From contig NZ_JXKQ01000002.1 of the NCBI RefSeq assembly GCF_001885945.1, positions 124,001 through 188,000 on the forward strand: a DNA stretch of 64,000 nt, given 5' to 3'. This document shows positions 1 through 9,091 of the stretch, one piece after another. Source of the DNA: Enterococcus hermanniensis. Lineage in GTDB: Bacteria > Bacillota > Bacilli > Lactobacillales > Enterococcaceae. A program made the translations under genes and the position numbers. How positions within the stretch are numbered: the first letter of the stretch is position 1; the number at the start of each line of letters is the position of its first letter. The notes below the pieces were generated by a model. That model was not told the DNA's origin, searched no databases, and saw only the letters and a list, made by a program, of their open reading frames with translations.

Positions 1-277
1 GGCCATATATCTCAACTGGTTCTTCTCCCCCTTGGAATGAACGGCTACTTAATAATCCCGGTAATCCAAAGATATGATCGCCATGTAAATGAGTAATAAA
101 AATTTTCTCGATTTTCCGAGGTTTGATATTTGTTCTTAAAATCTGCATTTGCGTGCCTTCTCCGCAATCAAATAACCAGATTGAATTTCTTTCATCTAAT
201 AACTTCAATGCTAAGCTACTGACATTCCGATGTTTTGCTGGAACACCTGCGCCAGTTCCTAAAAATTCTAGTTCCAT
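1..277 (-). CDS. rnz: Ribonuclease Z, N-terminal part (cut by window edge)
   Basis: The first 92 codons of the tRNA 3'-end processing endonuclease RNase Z lie here; the rest is outside the window. The protein has the metallo-beta-lactamase fold, and the zinc-binding motif HLHGDH is visible at residues 63-68 in the context [14 protein letters not shown]. The family normally has about 310 residues, so roughly 30 percent is present. The ATG at 277 is preceded by AGGGA. A DUF1269 gene lies 85 bp upstream on the same strand, so the two could be cotranscribed. The motif and N-terminus make the identity nearly certain. Confidence 0.95.
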   Translation of the reverse strand, partial: MELEFLGTGAGVPAKHRNVSSLALKLLDERNSIWLFDCGEGTQMQILRTNIKPRKIEKIFITHLHGDHIFGLPGLLSSRSFQGGEEPVEIYG

Positions 278-362
278 AGTTTCCCTGACTTTCTATCAAA
301 TTAATTTCATTCTAGAAGAAAGTCACAGTTAGTGCAATCTAATTCTAAGAATATTTATACTT

Positions 363-899
363 TTATTTTTCTTCTTCCCTTTGCGCCGAATCTGAATTCT
401 TTGCCATTTCTTGTGCTTTTTTTACATCGGCTTCTACTTCTTCATATTCTAAACGAGTAATTTCGCCGCCTAGTTCCATCATGATTAGCTGATTCAAAGG
501 CCGATTGTCTTCTTCTTCTGCGATGAGTAGTAGTGCCGTGTCGCCTTCACCGATTTTATCAATTAAGAATTCGAAAACACTATTTGCTTCACGAATTTCT
601 TTCGCATCCCGAGTAGCACCAATCATTCCTCCGGTGAACCACCCAAGCAACACGCCGATGGGGCCTCCTAAAATTCCAACCATCATACCAATCAAGCCGC
701 CAGTAGAACTTTTGTTATTGCCAGTAAAATCTAAGAAGTCTTCGATTTGGAACTTGTGCTCGCCATCATTTGAATGATGGATGACTGCCATCTGTTCACC
801 TTTGACTGCTTTGGTCATGTGTAATTTTTTAGCTTTCGAAAAAGCTTCATAAGCCTTTGATTCCACATCAAAATTCATAATAATTACTCTTTTTTCCAT
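363..899 (-). CDS. DUF1269-like protein with glycine-zipper membrane segment
   Basis: This is a 178-residue protein of no established function that resembles the DUF1269 family. A very glycine-rich hydrophobic stretch at residues 67-94 has GxxxG-type spacing, which suggests a helical hairpin that inserts into or packs against membrane. It is flanked by a charged N-terminal domain of mixed alpha/beta character and an acidic C-terminal tail rich in Glu and Lys. The ATG at 899 is preceded by AAGGGG at good spacing. The gene stands alone, with rnz downstream on the same strand. In lactic acid bacteria such proteins are often noted as stress-related, but nothing here shows that. Confidence 0.75.
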   Translation of the reverse strand: MEKRVIIMNFDVESKAYEAFSKAKKLHMTKAVKGEQMAVIHHSNDGEHKFQIEDFLDFTGNNKSSTGGLIGMMVGILGGPIGVLLGWFTGGMIGATRDAKEIREANSVFEFLIDKIGEGDTALLLIAEEEDNRPLNQLIMMELGGEITRLEYEEVEADVKKAQEMAKNSDSAQREEEK

Positions 900-1050
900 T
901 TTTATCGCCCCTTTTATTCTTTAAACTAAGTGTAGCAATAAAAAGAGCATTTGAGAAATAGAACGAGTCTTTTATCAGCTAATTTTATTATCTTCTCTTG
1001 ACTATAAAAAGTTTAAAACGCAAGGTATTTAGCATTTTTTGCCATTTCGC

Positions 1051-1094
1051 AAAAAAAAGAGAGCCAAAAGTATTATCTACTGGCTCTGCTTTTT
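1051..1094 (-). terminator. Rho-independent terminator of the OmpR-like gene
   Basis: The arms AGAGCCA (1060-1066) and TGGCTCT (1081-1087) form a hairpin followed on the minus strand by a run of T. It lies directly after the stop codon of the winged-helix regulator. Confidence 0.85.
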
Positions 1095-1829
1095 TTATTT
1101 TGCTATTTTGATTTCTTCCATGATCCGATCATCGATAACGTAATGATCAAAAAAGACTTTAGAGAGTTGATAGCCTTCTCCCCAGTTTGTTCGAATAACA
1201 TCATATTCAACACCGTCGATTTTTAATTTGTTACGTAAATGCTTGATGATTGTAGACAGACGTGTCATGTGGCTCGCTGAATCGCTATCGCCCCAAATTT
1301 TAATCGCTAAGTCATTTCTGCTGATTGGTGCATCTTTTGTAGCAATCAGTGTACTTAACATTTCGCGCTCAGAACGCGTTAAATTCCATAATGGCAATGG
1401 ACGTTTTTCATAATCACTACGCTCTTCTTGAGTTTTGAAACCAAAACCAACTGAATAGATTGAATCTTTCGTTGTTTTTTCGGCTAATTTCTCTCTAAGG
1501 CTGCTGAGTGATTCTTCTTCAAGTAGCCACTCATCGATCCCTGAAGCTTCCCATTCCGCCTTTTCTTCATCTTGTGGGAAACTATCCGTTTTGCGGATAA
1601 TTGTAAATTTATTTCCGACAGCTTCTAAAATTATTGACAATTCTTGGTCTGAAACAGTTTCACTAATGATCAGCACATCAAAATAGCCCATTACTTCTGA
1701 TGGAATTTGTTCTGCTAATAGCATTGATAATATTTTTGATGAACTCAATACCTCAATGTTCAAACGTTGTAATTTTTCAACCAGTGGCCGTTCTACTAAA
1801 ATATTATGTGTTAAAATTAATACTTGCAT
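1095..1829 (-). CDS. OmpR-type winged-helix regulator with atypical receiver
   Basis: This 244-residue protein has a C-terminal Trans_Reg_C winged-helix DNA-binding domain at about residues 145-230, with the typical LTRSEREML and IRTNWGEGYQL signatures. The N-terminal 120 residues look like a receiver fold but lack the phospho-acceptor aspartate. The segment where the acidic Asp would sit reads DVLIISETVSD, and the upstream acidic pair is also missing. No sensor kinase gene is adjacent. It is therefore probably an orphan, phosphorylation-independent regulator. The ATG at 1829 has AAGGGGA upstream. Its target genes cannot be told from the sequence. Confidence 0.8.
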   Translation of the reverse strand: MQVLILTHNILVERPLVEKLQRLNIEVLSSSKILSMLLAEQIPSEVMGYFDVLIISETVSDQELSIILEAVGNKFTIIRKTDSFPQDEEKAEWEASGIDEWLLEEESLSSLREKLAEKTTKDSIYSVGFGFKTQEERSDYEKRPLPLWNLTRSEREMLSTLIATKDAPISRNDLAIKIWGDSDSASHMTRLSTIIKHLRNKLKIDGVEYDVIRTNWGEGYQLSKVFFDHYVIDDRIMEEIKIAK

Positions 1830-2444
1830 TAAATTATTCCCCTTTTTCTATCAAAAATAATAATCCAACTCATATCAGTCTGGAATATTTATCAATTAAT
1901 AATATAATTATCGCTTGGTACTTTCTAATATTACACTTGCAAAACATCATATGCTATAAAAAAGCTTATATTTTAGTAATCACAATTAGAATTATCAGTA
2001 AGTTTTTTGGGTTAAAAAACCTTTTGTTTAATAAAATAATTTAATTGTCATTTTAAAACAACAAATTTTTAAATTATTTCTTAAATTAACTAATAAAATA
2101 TGTGCATAAATAAACAAAGTCCTCCATTAGATTGGTTACTCCTTTTATGCTTTAATTATCCTAAAAATCAGGAATTCTATTTTTAAATTTCTGCTTTGTA
2201 TTCATTTATTTGCTAACATTTTTTGGTAATTTAAACGTTTGTTCACATTGTTTCATTAAGTATTTTCAAAAACATTCATTTTTTTATTCTCAGATAAATA
2301 ACATTGATTTCTATTAATAAAAATTTTCTTTTTTTTGCGTTGTCTCTTATATCGCCTTCAATCAAATATTTCTTTTTAAAGTAAAATAAACATTTTATTA
2401 TTTATTGGCTTTTAGAATATGTTTATGTTTTTCAATAGAAATTA
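1830..2444. other. AT-rich intergenic region without a supported gene
   Basis: This stretch of about 610 bp is extremely AT-rich. It holds the upstream region of the OmpR-like gene on its left side, and its right border is the obg terminator. I find no ORF with a ribosome binding site, no tRNA and no convincing long inverted repeat. The translated open frames here are low-complexity. Confidence 0.6.
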
Positions 2445-2494
2445 AAAAGAAGCTAAGACAAAAGTAGTTTCCTACTTTTGTCTTAGCTTCTTTT
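2445..2494 (-). terminator. Strong terminator downstream of obg
   Basis: A perfect 23-bp inverted repeat (2445-2467 with 2472-2494) encloses a 4-nt loop and gives a U-rich tract on the minus strand. It starts 2 bp after the obg stop codon and may work in both directions. Confidence 0.93.
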
Positions 2495-2496
2495 TG

Positions 2497-3885
<1,389 letters not shown>

Positions 3886-3994
3886 CTAGAATAGTCGGAA
3901 AAGTCCATTCTTATTAGATAGAAGCTGAAAAAAAATGGAAGTCTTATCTTTTTTTAAACTATTTTGATTGCCTTATTTCATCAGGTAATATCTT

Positions 3995-4023
3995 TTGACA
4001 AAAAAATTGAAGCGTTGCACAAT
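3995..4023 (+). promoter_or_regulatory. gap promoter (TTGACA-17-CACAAT)
   Basis: A consensus -35 TTGACA (3995-4000) lies 17 bp from CACAAT (4018-4023), about 50 bp upstream of the gap start codon. Confidence 0.6.
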
Positions 4024-4076
4024 TAAATTGTAAAGCAGATTTCTTTGCTTGATAAAAAAAGGAGGAACTTTTGGTT

Positions 4077-5087
4077 ATGACAGTAAAAGTAGGTATTAAC
4101 GGATTTGGACGTATTGGTCGTTTAGCTTTCCGTCGTATTAAAGAAGTATCAGATGATATCGAAGTAGTAGCAATCAACGATTTAACTAGTCCTACAATGT
4201 TGGCACAATTATTACAATTTGATTCCACACATGGTACTTATCCTGGCACAGTTACTGCGACAGAAGATTCAATCGTTGTTGACGGTGAAAGCACACGTGT
4301 TTACGCTGAACCTGATGCAAGTAAAATTCCTTGGGTGAAAGAAAATGGTGTGGATATCGTTTTAGAATGTACTGGTTTTTACACTTCTGAAGAAAAAGCA
4401 CAAGCTCATATCGATGCAGGTGTTAAACGTGTCGTTATCTCTGCTCCTGCCGGACAAATGAAAACCATTGTTTACAATGTAAATGATGATACTCTTGATT
4501 CAAATGATAAAATTATTTCTGCGGGTTCTTGTACAACAAACTGCCTAGCTCCATTAGCTTATTTCTTAAATGAAGAATTTGGGATTGAAGTTGGAACTAT
4601 GACAACTGTCCATGCCTATACTTCTACTCAAATGTTATTGGACGGCCCAGTTAAAGGTGGCAACTTGCGTGCTGCTCGTTCAGCTGCAGATAATACTATT
4701 CCACATTCTACTGGTGCTGCAAAAGCGATTGGTTTAGTTATACCAGAATTACAAGGAAAATTACAAGGACATGCACAACGTGTGCCGGTTGTCGATGGTT
4801 CTTTGACTGAATTGGTTTCAATCCTTAAAACTAAAGTAACGGCTGATCAAGTCAATGAAGCAATCAAAAAACATACTGTCGATAATCCATCATTTGGCTA
4901 TGATGATCGCGAAATCGTTTCTGGTGATGTAATCGGAACGACTCAAGGATCTATCTTCGATCCAACTCAAACAGAAGTAACTTCTGCTGGGGACTATCAA
5001 TTAGTTAAAACAGTTGCTTGGTATGACAATGAATATGGTTTTACTTGCCAAATGATCCGCTTATTGGAAAAATTTGCTAACTTATAA
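4077..5087 (+). CDS. gap: Glyceraldehyde-3-phosphate dehydrogenase
   Basis: This 336-residue glycolytic enzyme oxidises glyceraldehyde 3-phosphate to 1,3-bisphosphoglycerate. The Rossmann signature [10 protein letters not shown] is at residues 7-16, and the catalytic cysteine is Cys152 in [12 protein letters not shown]. The family end motif [12 protein letters not shown] is present. An in-frame TTG lies two codons upstream at 4071, but the ATG at 4077 gives the usual N-terminus MTVKVGING and sits 11 nt after GGAGG. The gene stands alone with its own promoter and terminator rather than in a pgk-tpi operon. Codon usage looks like that of a highly expressed gene. Confidence 0.97.
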   Translation: MTVKVGINGFGRIGRLAFRRIKEVSDDIEVVAINDLTSPTMLAQLLQFDSTHGTYPGTVTATEDSIVVDGESTRVYAEPDASKIPWVKENGVDIVLECTGFYTSEEKAQAHIDAGVKRVVISAPAGQMKTIVYNVNDDTLDSNDKIISAGSCTTNCLAPLAYFLNEEFGIEVGTMTTVHAYTSTQMLLDGPVKGGNLRAARSAADNTIPHSTGAAKAIGLVIPELQGKLQGHAQRVPVVDGSLTELVSILKTKVTADQVNEAIKKHTVDNPSFGYDDREIVSGDVIGTTQGSIFDPTQTEVTSAGDYQLVKTVAWYDNEYGFTCQMIRLLEKFANL

Positions 5088-5102
5088 AAGAAGTTGTCTT
5101 TT

Positions 5103-5131
5103 AAAAGGAGATCTTTTAGATCTCCTTTTTT
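5103..5131 (+). terminator. gap terminator
   Basis: An 11-bp stem (5103-5113 with 5119-5129, core AAGGAGATC) and a T-run lie just after the gap stop codon. Confidence 0.9.
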
Positions 5132-5238
5132 GTTGTGATTTACCCATTTTTGAAGCAAAAGTCATGCTTTTTTCATAGGAACTCCCTTAAAAATTTGTTA
5201 TCATATTAGAGATGACAAACTTTTTAAAGGAGAAATGT

Positions 5239-5985
5239 ATGCAGTTCAAAAAAATAATCATAGGTGCAAGCTTAGCATTATCTATTGGTTTACTGGCTGC
5301 TTGTGGAACAAGTAGCAGTACTTCAAGTACAAAAGAAACTAGTACAAAAACAACGGAGTCTAGTGTAGATTTGAATAAATTAGATTTACCTCAGCTCAGT
5401 ACCGATGTTTCAAAAGATGAATATCTAGTAGAAATGGTAACTACAGAAGGGAGCATCAAAATCAAACTATTCCCTAAACAGGCACCTAAAGCGGTTGAAA
5501 ACTTCGTTAAACATGCAAAAGATGGTTATTATAAAGACACGCCCTTCCATCGCGTGATTCAAGACTTCATGATCCAAGGTGGCGATCCTAAAGGCGATGG
5601 CACTGGTGGAGAAAGCATTTGGAAAAAAGGGTTTAAAACCGAAGATTCCAACCAACTTTATAATATTCGTGGCGCTCTTTCAATGGCACGAGCAAGTTCC
5701 CGTAACAGTAACGGCAGTCAATTCTTTATTGTAACTAATAATGAGGATGTAAGTGATGGTCTAGCGATTCAATATTATCCTAAAAAAATAATTGATGCTT
5801 ATAAAAAAGGTGGCGCTCCAAGTCTAGATGGCGATTATACTGTGTTTGGTCAAGTTATCGAAGGCATGGATGTCGTCGATAAAATTGCCGGTGGTGAAGT
5901 TAAAGCTAATGATTCCGGTGAAAAGTCTACGCCAGTCGACCCTGTAAAAGTAACTGAAATCAAAATTCTACAAGAACCAAAATAA
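5239..5985 (+). CDS. Cyclophilin-type peptidyl-prolyl isomerase lipoprotein
   Basis: This 248-residue exported proline isomerase probably assists folding of secreted proteins at the membrane-wall interface. It begins with a lipoprotein signal peptide with lipobox LLAAC and lipidated Cys22, followed by a Ser/Thr-rich linker. The cyclophilin domain spans about residues 60-245, with FHRVIQDFMIQGGDP and NGSQFFIV motifs that include the catalytic Arg and the Gln of the active site. The ATG at 5239 follows AAAGGAG at 6-nt spacing; an open frame continues upstream without a ribosome binding site. It is monocistronic and convergent with fabZ. Confidence 0.93.
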   Translation: MQFKKIIIGASLALSIGLLAACGTSSSTSSTKETSTKTTESSVDLNKLDLPQLSTDVSKDEYLVEMVTTEGSIKIKLFPKQAPKAVENFVKHAKDGYYKDTPFHRVIQDFMIQGGDPKGDGTGGESIWKKGFKTEDSNQLYNIRGALSMARASSRNSNGSQFFIVTNNEDVSDGLAIQYYPKKIIDAYKKGGAPSLDGDYTVFGQVIEGMDVVDKIAGGEVKANDSGEKSTPVDPVKVTEIKILQEPK

Positions 5986-6013
5986 AAAAACTTGCCTCAC
6001 GGCAAGTTTTTTT
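5984..6013. terminator. Bidirectional terminator between cyclophilin and fabZ
   Basis: A 13-bp stem (5984-5996 with 6001-6013), a 4-nt loop, and A and T runs on either side serve both convergent genes. Confidence 0.92.
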
Positions 6014-6461
6014 ATTTTTTTTGTTCCTTATCGCCAACAATAAACGTAAATTCGCATTCTGTTACAGTTTTATCTTCTACTGTCGCCCATGCTTTTGCTG
6101 TTCCTACAGGACCTTTAACTTTTTGAATATCAAAATTTAAAAATAATGTATCACCTGGACGAACAAATTCTAGAAAATTCGCTTTATTGATTCCGCCAAT
6201 ATAAGCCGTTTTTCCTTCAAATGCGGCGGATTTCAAAATCAATAAGGAGCCTGCTTGCGCTAACGCTTCGACAATCAGTGTTCCTGGCATAATGGGTTCT
6301 CCCGGAAAATAGCCTTGGAAAAAGTCTTCATTCATTGTTAAATTTTTAACGGCAGTGATATGTTTTTCGTCTTCAAATTCGGTTACCGCATCTAAATAGT
6401 AAATAGGGAAACGATTCGGGATCGTAGCCATAATTTCTTCGACATTCATAATTTTTTCCAT
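6012..6461 (-). CDS. fabZ: FabZ/FabN-like 3-hydroxyacyl-ACP dehydratase with altered active site
   Basis: This is a 149-residue hotdog-fold protein of the FabZ family, which dehydrates 3-hydroxyacyl-ACP in type II fatty acid synthesis. The N-terminal IPNRFPIYYLD and the helix motif EALAQAGS are typical. The catalytic glutamate is present as Glu65 in IVEALAQ. The catalytic histidine of the GHFP motif is replaced by Tyr51, because the text reads FQGYFPGEPIMPG (codon TAT), 14 residues before Glu65 exactly as in active enzymes. The gene is divergent from fabI and carries its own FabT-like operator. In Enterococcus faecalis a FabZ paralogue (FabN) is a neighbour of fabI. Activity of this copy is uncertain. 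Confidence 0.88.
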   Translation of the reverse strand: MEKIMNVEEIMATIPNRFPIYYLDAVTEFEDEKHITAVKNLTMNEDFFQGYFPGEPIMPGTLIVEALAQAGSLLILKSAAFEGKTAYIGGINKANFLEFVRPGDTLFLNFDIQKVKGPVGTAKAWATVEDKTVTECEFTFIVGDKEQKK

Positions 6462-6483
6462 TTTACACCTCTATGAATATTTT

Positions 6484-6500
6484 ATTTGATTATCAAACTA
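6484..6500. promoter_or_regulatory. FabT-type operator at fabZ
   Basis: The palindrome TTTGAT-TA-TCAAA lies 23 bp upstream of fabZ. It matches the FabT operator consensus of streptococci and enterococci almost perfectly. FabT is a MarR-type repressor of fatty acid genes; its own gene is not in this window. Confidence 0.8.
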
Positions 6501-6548
6501 TCATATTCTACAACTATAATCAAGGACTAATAGAATTATGAAAAAAAT

Positions 6549-6580
6549 AGTTTGACAATCAAAGCATTTTCCAACATAAT
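6549..6580 (+). promoter_or_regulatory. fabI promoter with overlapping FabT-type operator
   Basis: TTGACA (6552-6557) and CATAAT (6575-6580) are 17 bp apart. The FabT-like site AGTTTGACAATCAAAGC (6549-6565) covers the -35 box, so binding there should repress transcription. Confidence 0.8.
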
Positions 6581-6622
6581 GATAGCATATTATTTATCTA
6601 TTATTTAGGAGCGTGTCATTTA

Positions 6623-7378
6623 ATGTCAATTTTAACTGGAAAAAAAATTATCGTAACTGGTGTTGCGAATAAAAAAAGTATTGCTTGGGGATGTGCCAAT
6701 GCGATTGCTGCTCAAGGTGCTGAAATCATTTATACTTACCAAAATGAACGTATGAAAAAGAATTTAGTCAAACTTGTTGGCGAAGATGCGCATATGTTTG
6801 AACTTGACGTTGCAAGTGATGATAAAATCAAAGCGACCTTCGAATTAATCAAAGAACAATTTGGAACAGTTGACGGCTTGGTCCACTCGATTGCTTTTGC
6901 CAACAAAGAAGAATTATCTGGGAATGTTACTGAAATCACTCGTGATGGTTTCCAATTAGCCCAAGATATCAGTGCTTATTCATTATTAGCGGTCTCAAAA
7001 TACGCTGCACCTTTAATGACTGATGGTGGAAGCATTGTGACCATGACTTACATGGGGTCTGAACGCTCGATCCCTAACTATAATATGATGGGAATTGCAA
7101 AAGCGGCTTTAGAAGCAGAAGTTCGTTACCTAGCAACTGAATTGGCACCAAAAGGAATTCGTGTAAATGCTATTTCTGCTGGAGCTATCAAAACATTAGC
7201 TGTCACGGGTGTGAAAGATTACCAATCACTATTAAGTCTTTCAGAAGAAAGAACACCTGATAAAGTGTCTGTTACTATCGAAGAAGTCGGAAATTCTTGT
7301 GCCTTCCTACTTAGTCCACTAGCTACTGGGATCATCGGCGATGTGATCTATGTAGACAAAGGCGTTCATTTAAGTTAA
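6623..7378 (+). CDS. fabI: Enoyl-ACP reductase (NADH), FabI
   Basis: This 251-residue short-chain dehydrogenase family enzyme reduces trans-2-enoyl-ACP in each fatty acid elongation cycle. The nucleotide-binding N-terminus (GKKIIVTGVANKKSIAWG) and the SIAFA segment are present. The active-site residues of FabI fit at Tyr143, Tyr153 and Lys160, with Tyr-x6-Lys spacing that distinguishes FabI from the usual SDR motif. An AGGAG lies upstream of the ATG. It is transcribed alone from a consensus promoter overlapped by a FabT operator and ends in a terminator. It lies divergent from a FabZ paralogue. Confidence 0.97.
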   Translation: MSILTGKKIIVTGVANKKSIAWGCANAIAAQGAEIIYTYQNERMKKNLVKLVGEDAHMFELDVASDDKIKATFELIKEQFGTVDGLVHSIAFANKEELSGNVTEITRDGFQLAQDISAYSLLAVSKYAAPLMTDGGSIVTMTYMGSERSIPNYNMMGIAKAALEAEVRYLATELAPKGIRVNAISAGAIKTLAVTGVKDYQSLLSLSEERTPDKVSVTIEEVGNSCAFLLSPLATGIIGDVIYVDKGVHLS

Positions 7379-7383
7379 TGCTA

Positions 7384-7413
7384 AAAGATGTGCTTCATTC
7401 AGCACATCTTTTT
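7384..7413 (+). terminator. fabI terminator
   Basis: The hairpin AAAGATGTGCT / AGCACATCTTT with a T-run follows 6 bp after the fabI stop. Confidence 0.9.
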
Positions 7414-7471
7414 CTTTTGTGTTAAGCTTATAATGATAACGGATTCATATTATTCATTTTGGAGGTTACTA

Positions 7472-7855
7472 ATGAAGATCGAACATATCGCATTATATGT
7501 TAATGACTTGGAAACAAATAAACACTTTTTCGAAACTTATTTTGCCGCTAAAAGCAATCAGCAATACCATAATCCAAAAACCGGATTGCGCACGTATTTC
7601 TTAACTTTTTCTGATGGTGCACGCTTAGAGCTAATGTCTCGGCCTGAAATGACTGAAAAAGAAGTAGCATTATTTTTAACCGGCTACACCCACTTAGCAT
7701 TTTCTTTAGGCTCAAAAAAAGCCGTCGATCAACTAACCCAACGCCTCGCTGATGATGGTTTCAAAATCGTCTCTGGGCCACGAACAACTGGAGATGGTTA
7801 TTATGAAAGTTGTATTTTAGGCCCAGAAAACAATCAAATTGAAATCACTGCATAA
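7472..7855 (+). CDS. VOC (glyoxalase/dioxygenase-fold) family protein
   Basis: This 127-residue protein belongs to the vicinal oxygen chelate superfamily, with two beta-alpha-beta-beta-beta modules. Likely metal ligands are His5, Glu53, His74 and Glu124, in the glyoxalase I arrangement (IEHIAL, ARLELM, YTHLAF, NQIEIT). Substrate is unknown; glyoxalase-like or fosfomycin/antibiotic-modifying relatives cannot be told apart here. The open frame extends 28 codons upstream into non-coding sequence, but GGAGG at 7461 marks the ATG at 7472. It has its own terminator and no operon partner. Confidence 0.85.
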   Translation: MKIEHIALYVNDLETNKHFFETYFAAKSNQQYHNPKTGLRTYFLTFSDGARLELMSRPEMTEKEVALFLTGYTHLAFSLGSKKAVDQLTQRLADDGFKIVSGPRTTGDGYYESCILGPENNQIEITA

Positions 7856-7883
7856 AAAAACGCCGCGTTAGCGACGTTTTTTT
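7854..7883. terminator. Bidirectional terminator between VOC gene and ilvE
   Basis: The A7/T7 flanked hairpin ACG-C-CGC-GTTA-GCG-A-CGT has one internal mismatch and lies between two convergent genes. Confidence 0.85.
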
Positions 7884-7902
7884 TGATCATCTGTTATAAA
7901 AA

Positions 7903-8934
7903 TCAGCTTTTCACTTTCGTTTCTACTTCAACGACCCAACCTTTTGGCGCTTCAACATCGCCAAATTGGATACCAACCAATTCTTCATATAACTTTCTTG
8001 TTACAGGACCAGTCTCTGTTTCACTATAAAAGACATGGAAATCATCGCCGTTTTGGATACCTGCAATTGGTGAGATGACTGCAGCAGTTCCGCAGGCTCC
8101 AGCTTCAGCAAATTTATCTAACTCATCCAAACAAACATCGCCTTCAATAGCTTCCATCCCAAAACGCTCATGAGCCAAGTATAGTAATGAATATTTAGTG
8201 ATACTTGGTAGGATCGATGGCGACTTAGGTGTAATAAATTGATTGCTATGAGTAATACCGAAGAAGTTAGCCGAACCGACTTCTTCAATTTTTGTATGTG
8301 TTGCTGGATCTAAGTAAATACAATCAGAAAAATTACGATCATGCGCATGTTGCCCAGGTAATAAGCTGGCAGCGTAGTTCCCACCCACTTTTGCAGCACC
8401 GGTACCAAATGGCGCCGCACGATCATATTCTGACACAATAAAATTACTTGGTGTCAACCCACCTTTAAAGTATGGGCCGACTGGCATACAAAACACACTA
8501 AATAAATATTCTGGCGCTGGGCTTACTCCAATATTCGGACCTACTCCGATTAAATAAGGACGTAGATACAAGGTCGCACCCGTTCCATAAGGTGGCACAT
8601 ACTCTTCATTTGCAGCAACTACTTGCTTCACAGCATCGATAAACATTTCTTCCGGCACAGCTGGCATTTGTAACCGTTGTGCACTTCTATTTAATCGCTT
8701 AGCATTTTCAGTTGGTCTGAATAAATTGATTTTCCCATCTTTTCGACGATATGCTTTTAATCCTTCAAAACACTCTTGTCCATAATGGAGACTAGTTGAC
8801 CCTTCATTGATGGTGATCATGTTATCTTCTGTTAGTTGCCCTTCATCCCATTGACCGTTCTTCCAATGAGAAATATAGCGGAAAGGTGTTTTAATATAGT
8901 TAAATCCCAATTCTTCCCATTTTATATTCACCAT
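7903..8934 (-). CDS. ilvE: Branched-chain amino acid aminotransferase
   Basis: This 343-residue PLP-dependent fold-type IV transaminase interconverts leucine, isoleucine and valine with their 2-oxo acids. The PLP lysine is Lys182 in GAAKVGGNYAASL. The length and N-terminal HYGQECFEGLKAYR motif are those of the IlvE II subgroup. The ATG at 8934 follows AGGAG. It is monocistronic. A near-consensus CodY box lies upstream, which fits control of branched-chain amino acid metabolism by CodY. Confidence 0.96.
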   Translation of the reverse strand: MVNIKWEELGFNYIKTPFRYISHWKNGQWDEGQLTEDNMITINEGSTSLHYGQECFEGLKAYRRKDGKINLFRPTENAKRLNRSAQRLQMPAVPEEMFIDAVKQVVAANEEYVPPYGTGATLYLRPYLIGVGPNIGVSPAPEYLFSVFCMPVGPYFKGGLTPSNFIVSEYDRAAPFGTGAAKVGGNYAASLLPGQHAHDRNFSDCIYLDPATHTKIEEVGSANFFGITHSNQFITPKSPSILPSITKYSLLYLAHERFGMEAIEGDVCLDELDKFAEAGACGTAAVISPIAGIQNGDDFHVFYSETETGPVTRKLYEELVGIQFGDVEAPKGWVVEVETKVKS

Positions 8935-8962
8935 TTTATCATCTCCTTATTATTTATTTGTT

Positions 8963-8991
8963 AGTCTATCACTTTCCTTTGCAAAAGTCAT
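8963..8991 (-). promoter_or_regulatory. Possible ilvE promoter
   Basis: On the minus strand ATGACT and TAGACT are 17 bp apart, 29 bp upstream of the ilvE start codon. Both boxes are imperfect. Confidence 0.4.
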
Positions 8992-9001
8992 GATTTTTTT
9001 C

Positions 9002-9016
9002 AATTTTCTGTAAATT
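9002..9016. promoter_or_regulatory. CodY-type box between ilvE and mscS
   Basis: AATTTTCTGTAAATT matches 14 of 15 positions of the CodY consensus AATTTTCWGAAAATT. It lies just upstream of the candidate ilvE -35 box and 76 bp before the MscS gene. Confidence 0.7.
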
Positions 9017-9091
9017 GTTTTATTACTGATTTTATCGACAGAAAAGCAAAAGATTGATACACTATTTCTATTAATTTATTAGGAGGCATTT

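Noticed and set aside
286-325. 9-bp inverted repeat TGACTTTCT / AGAAAGTCA before rnz
   Set aside because: The loop is 22 nt, the stem is AT-rich and no motif or function can be attached to it.
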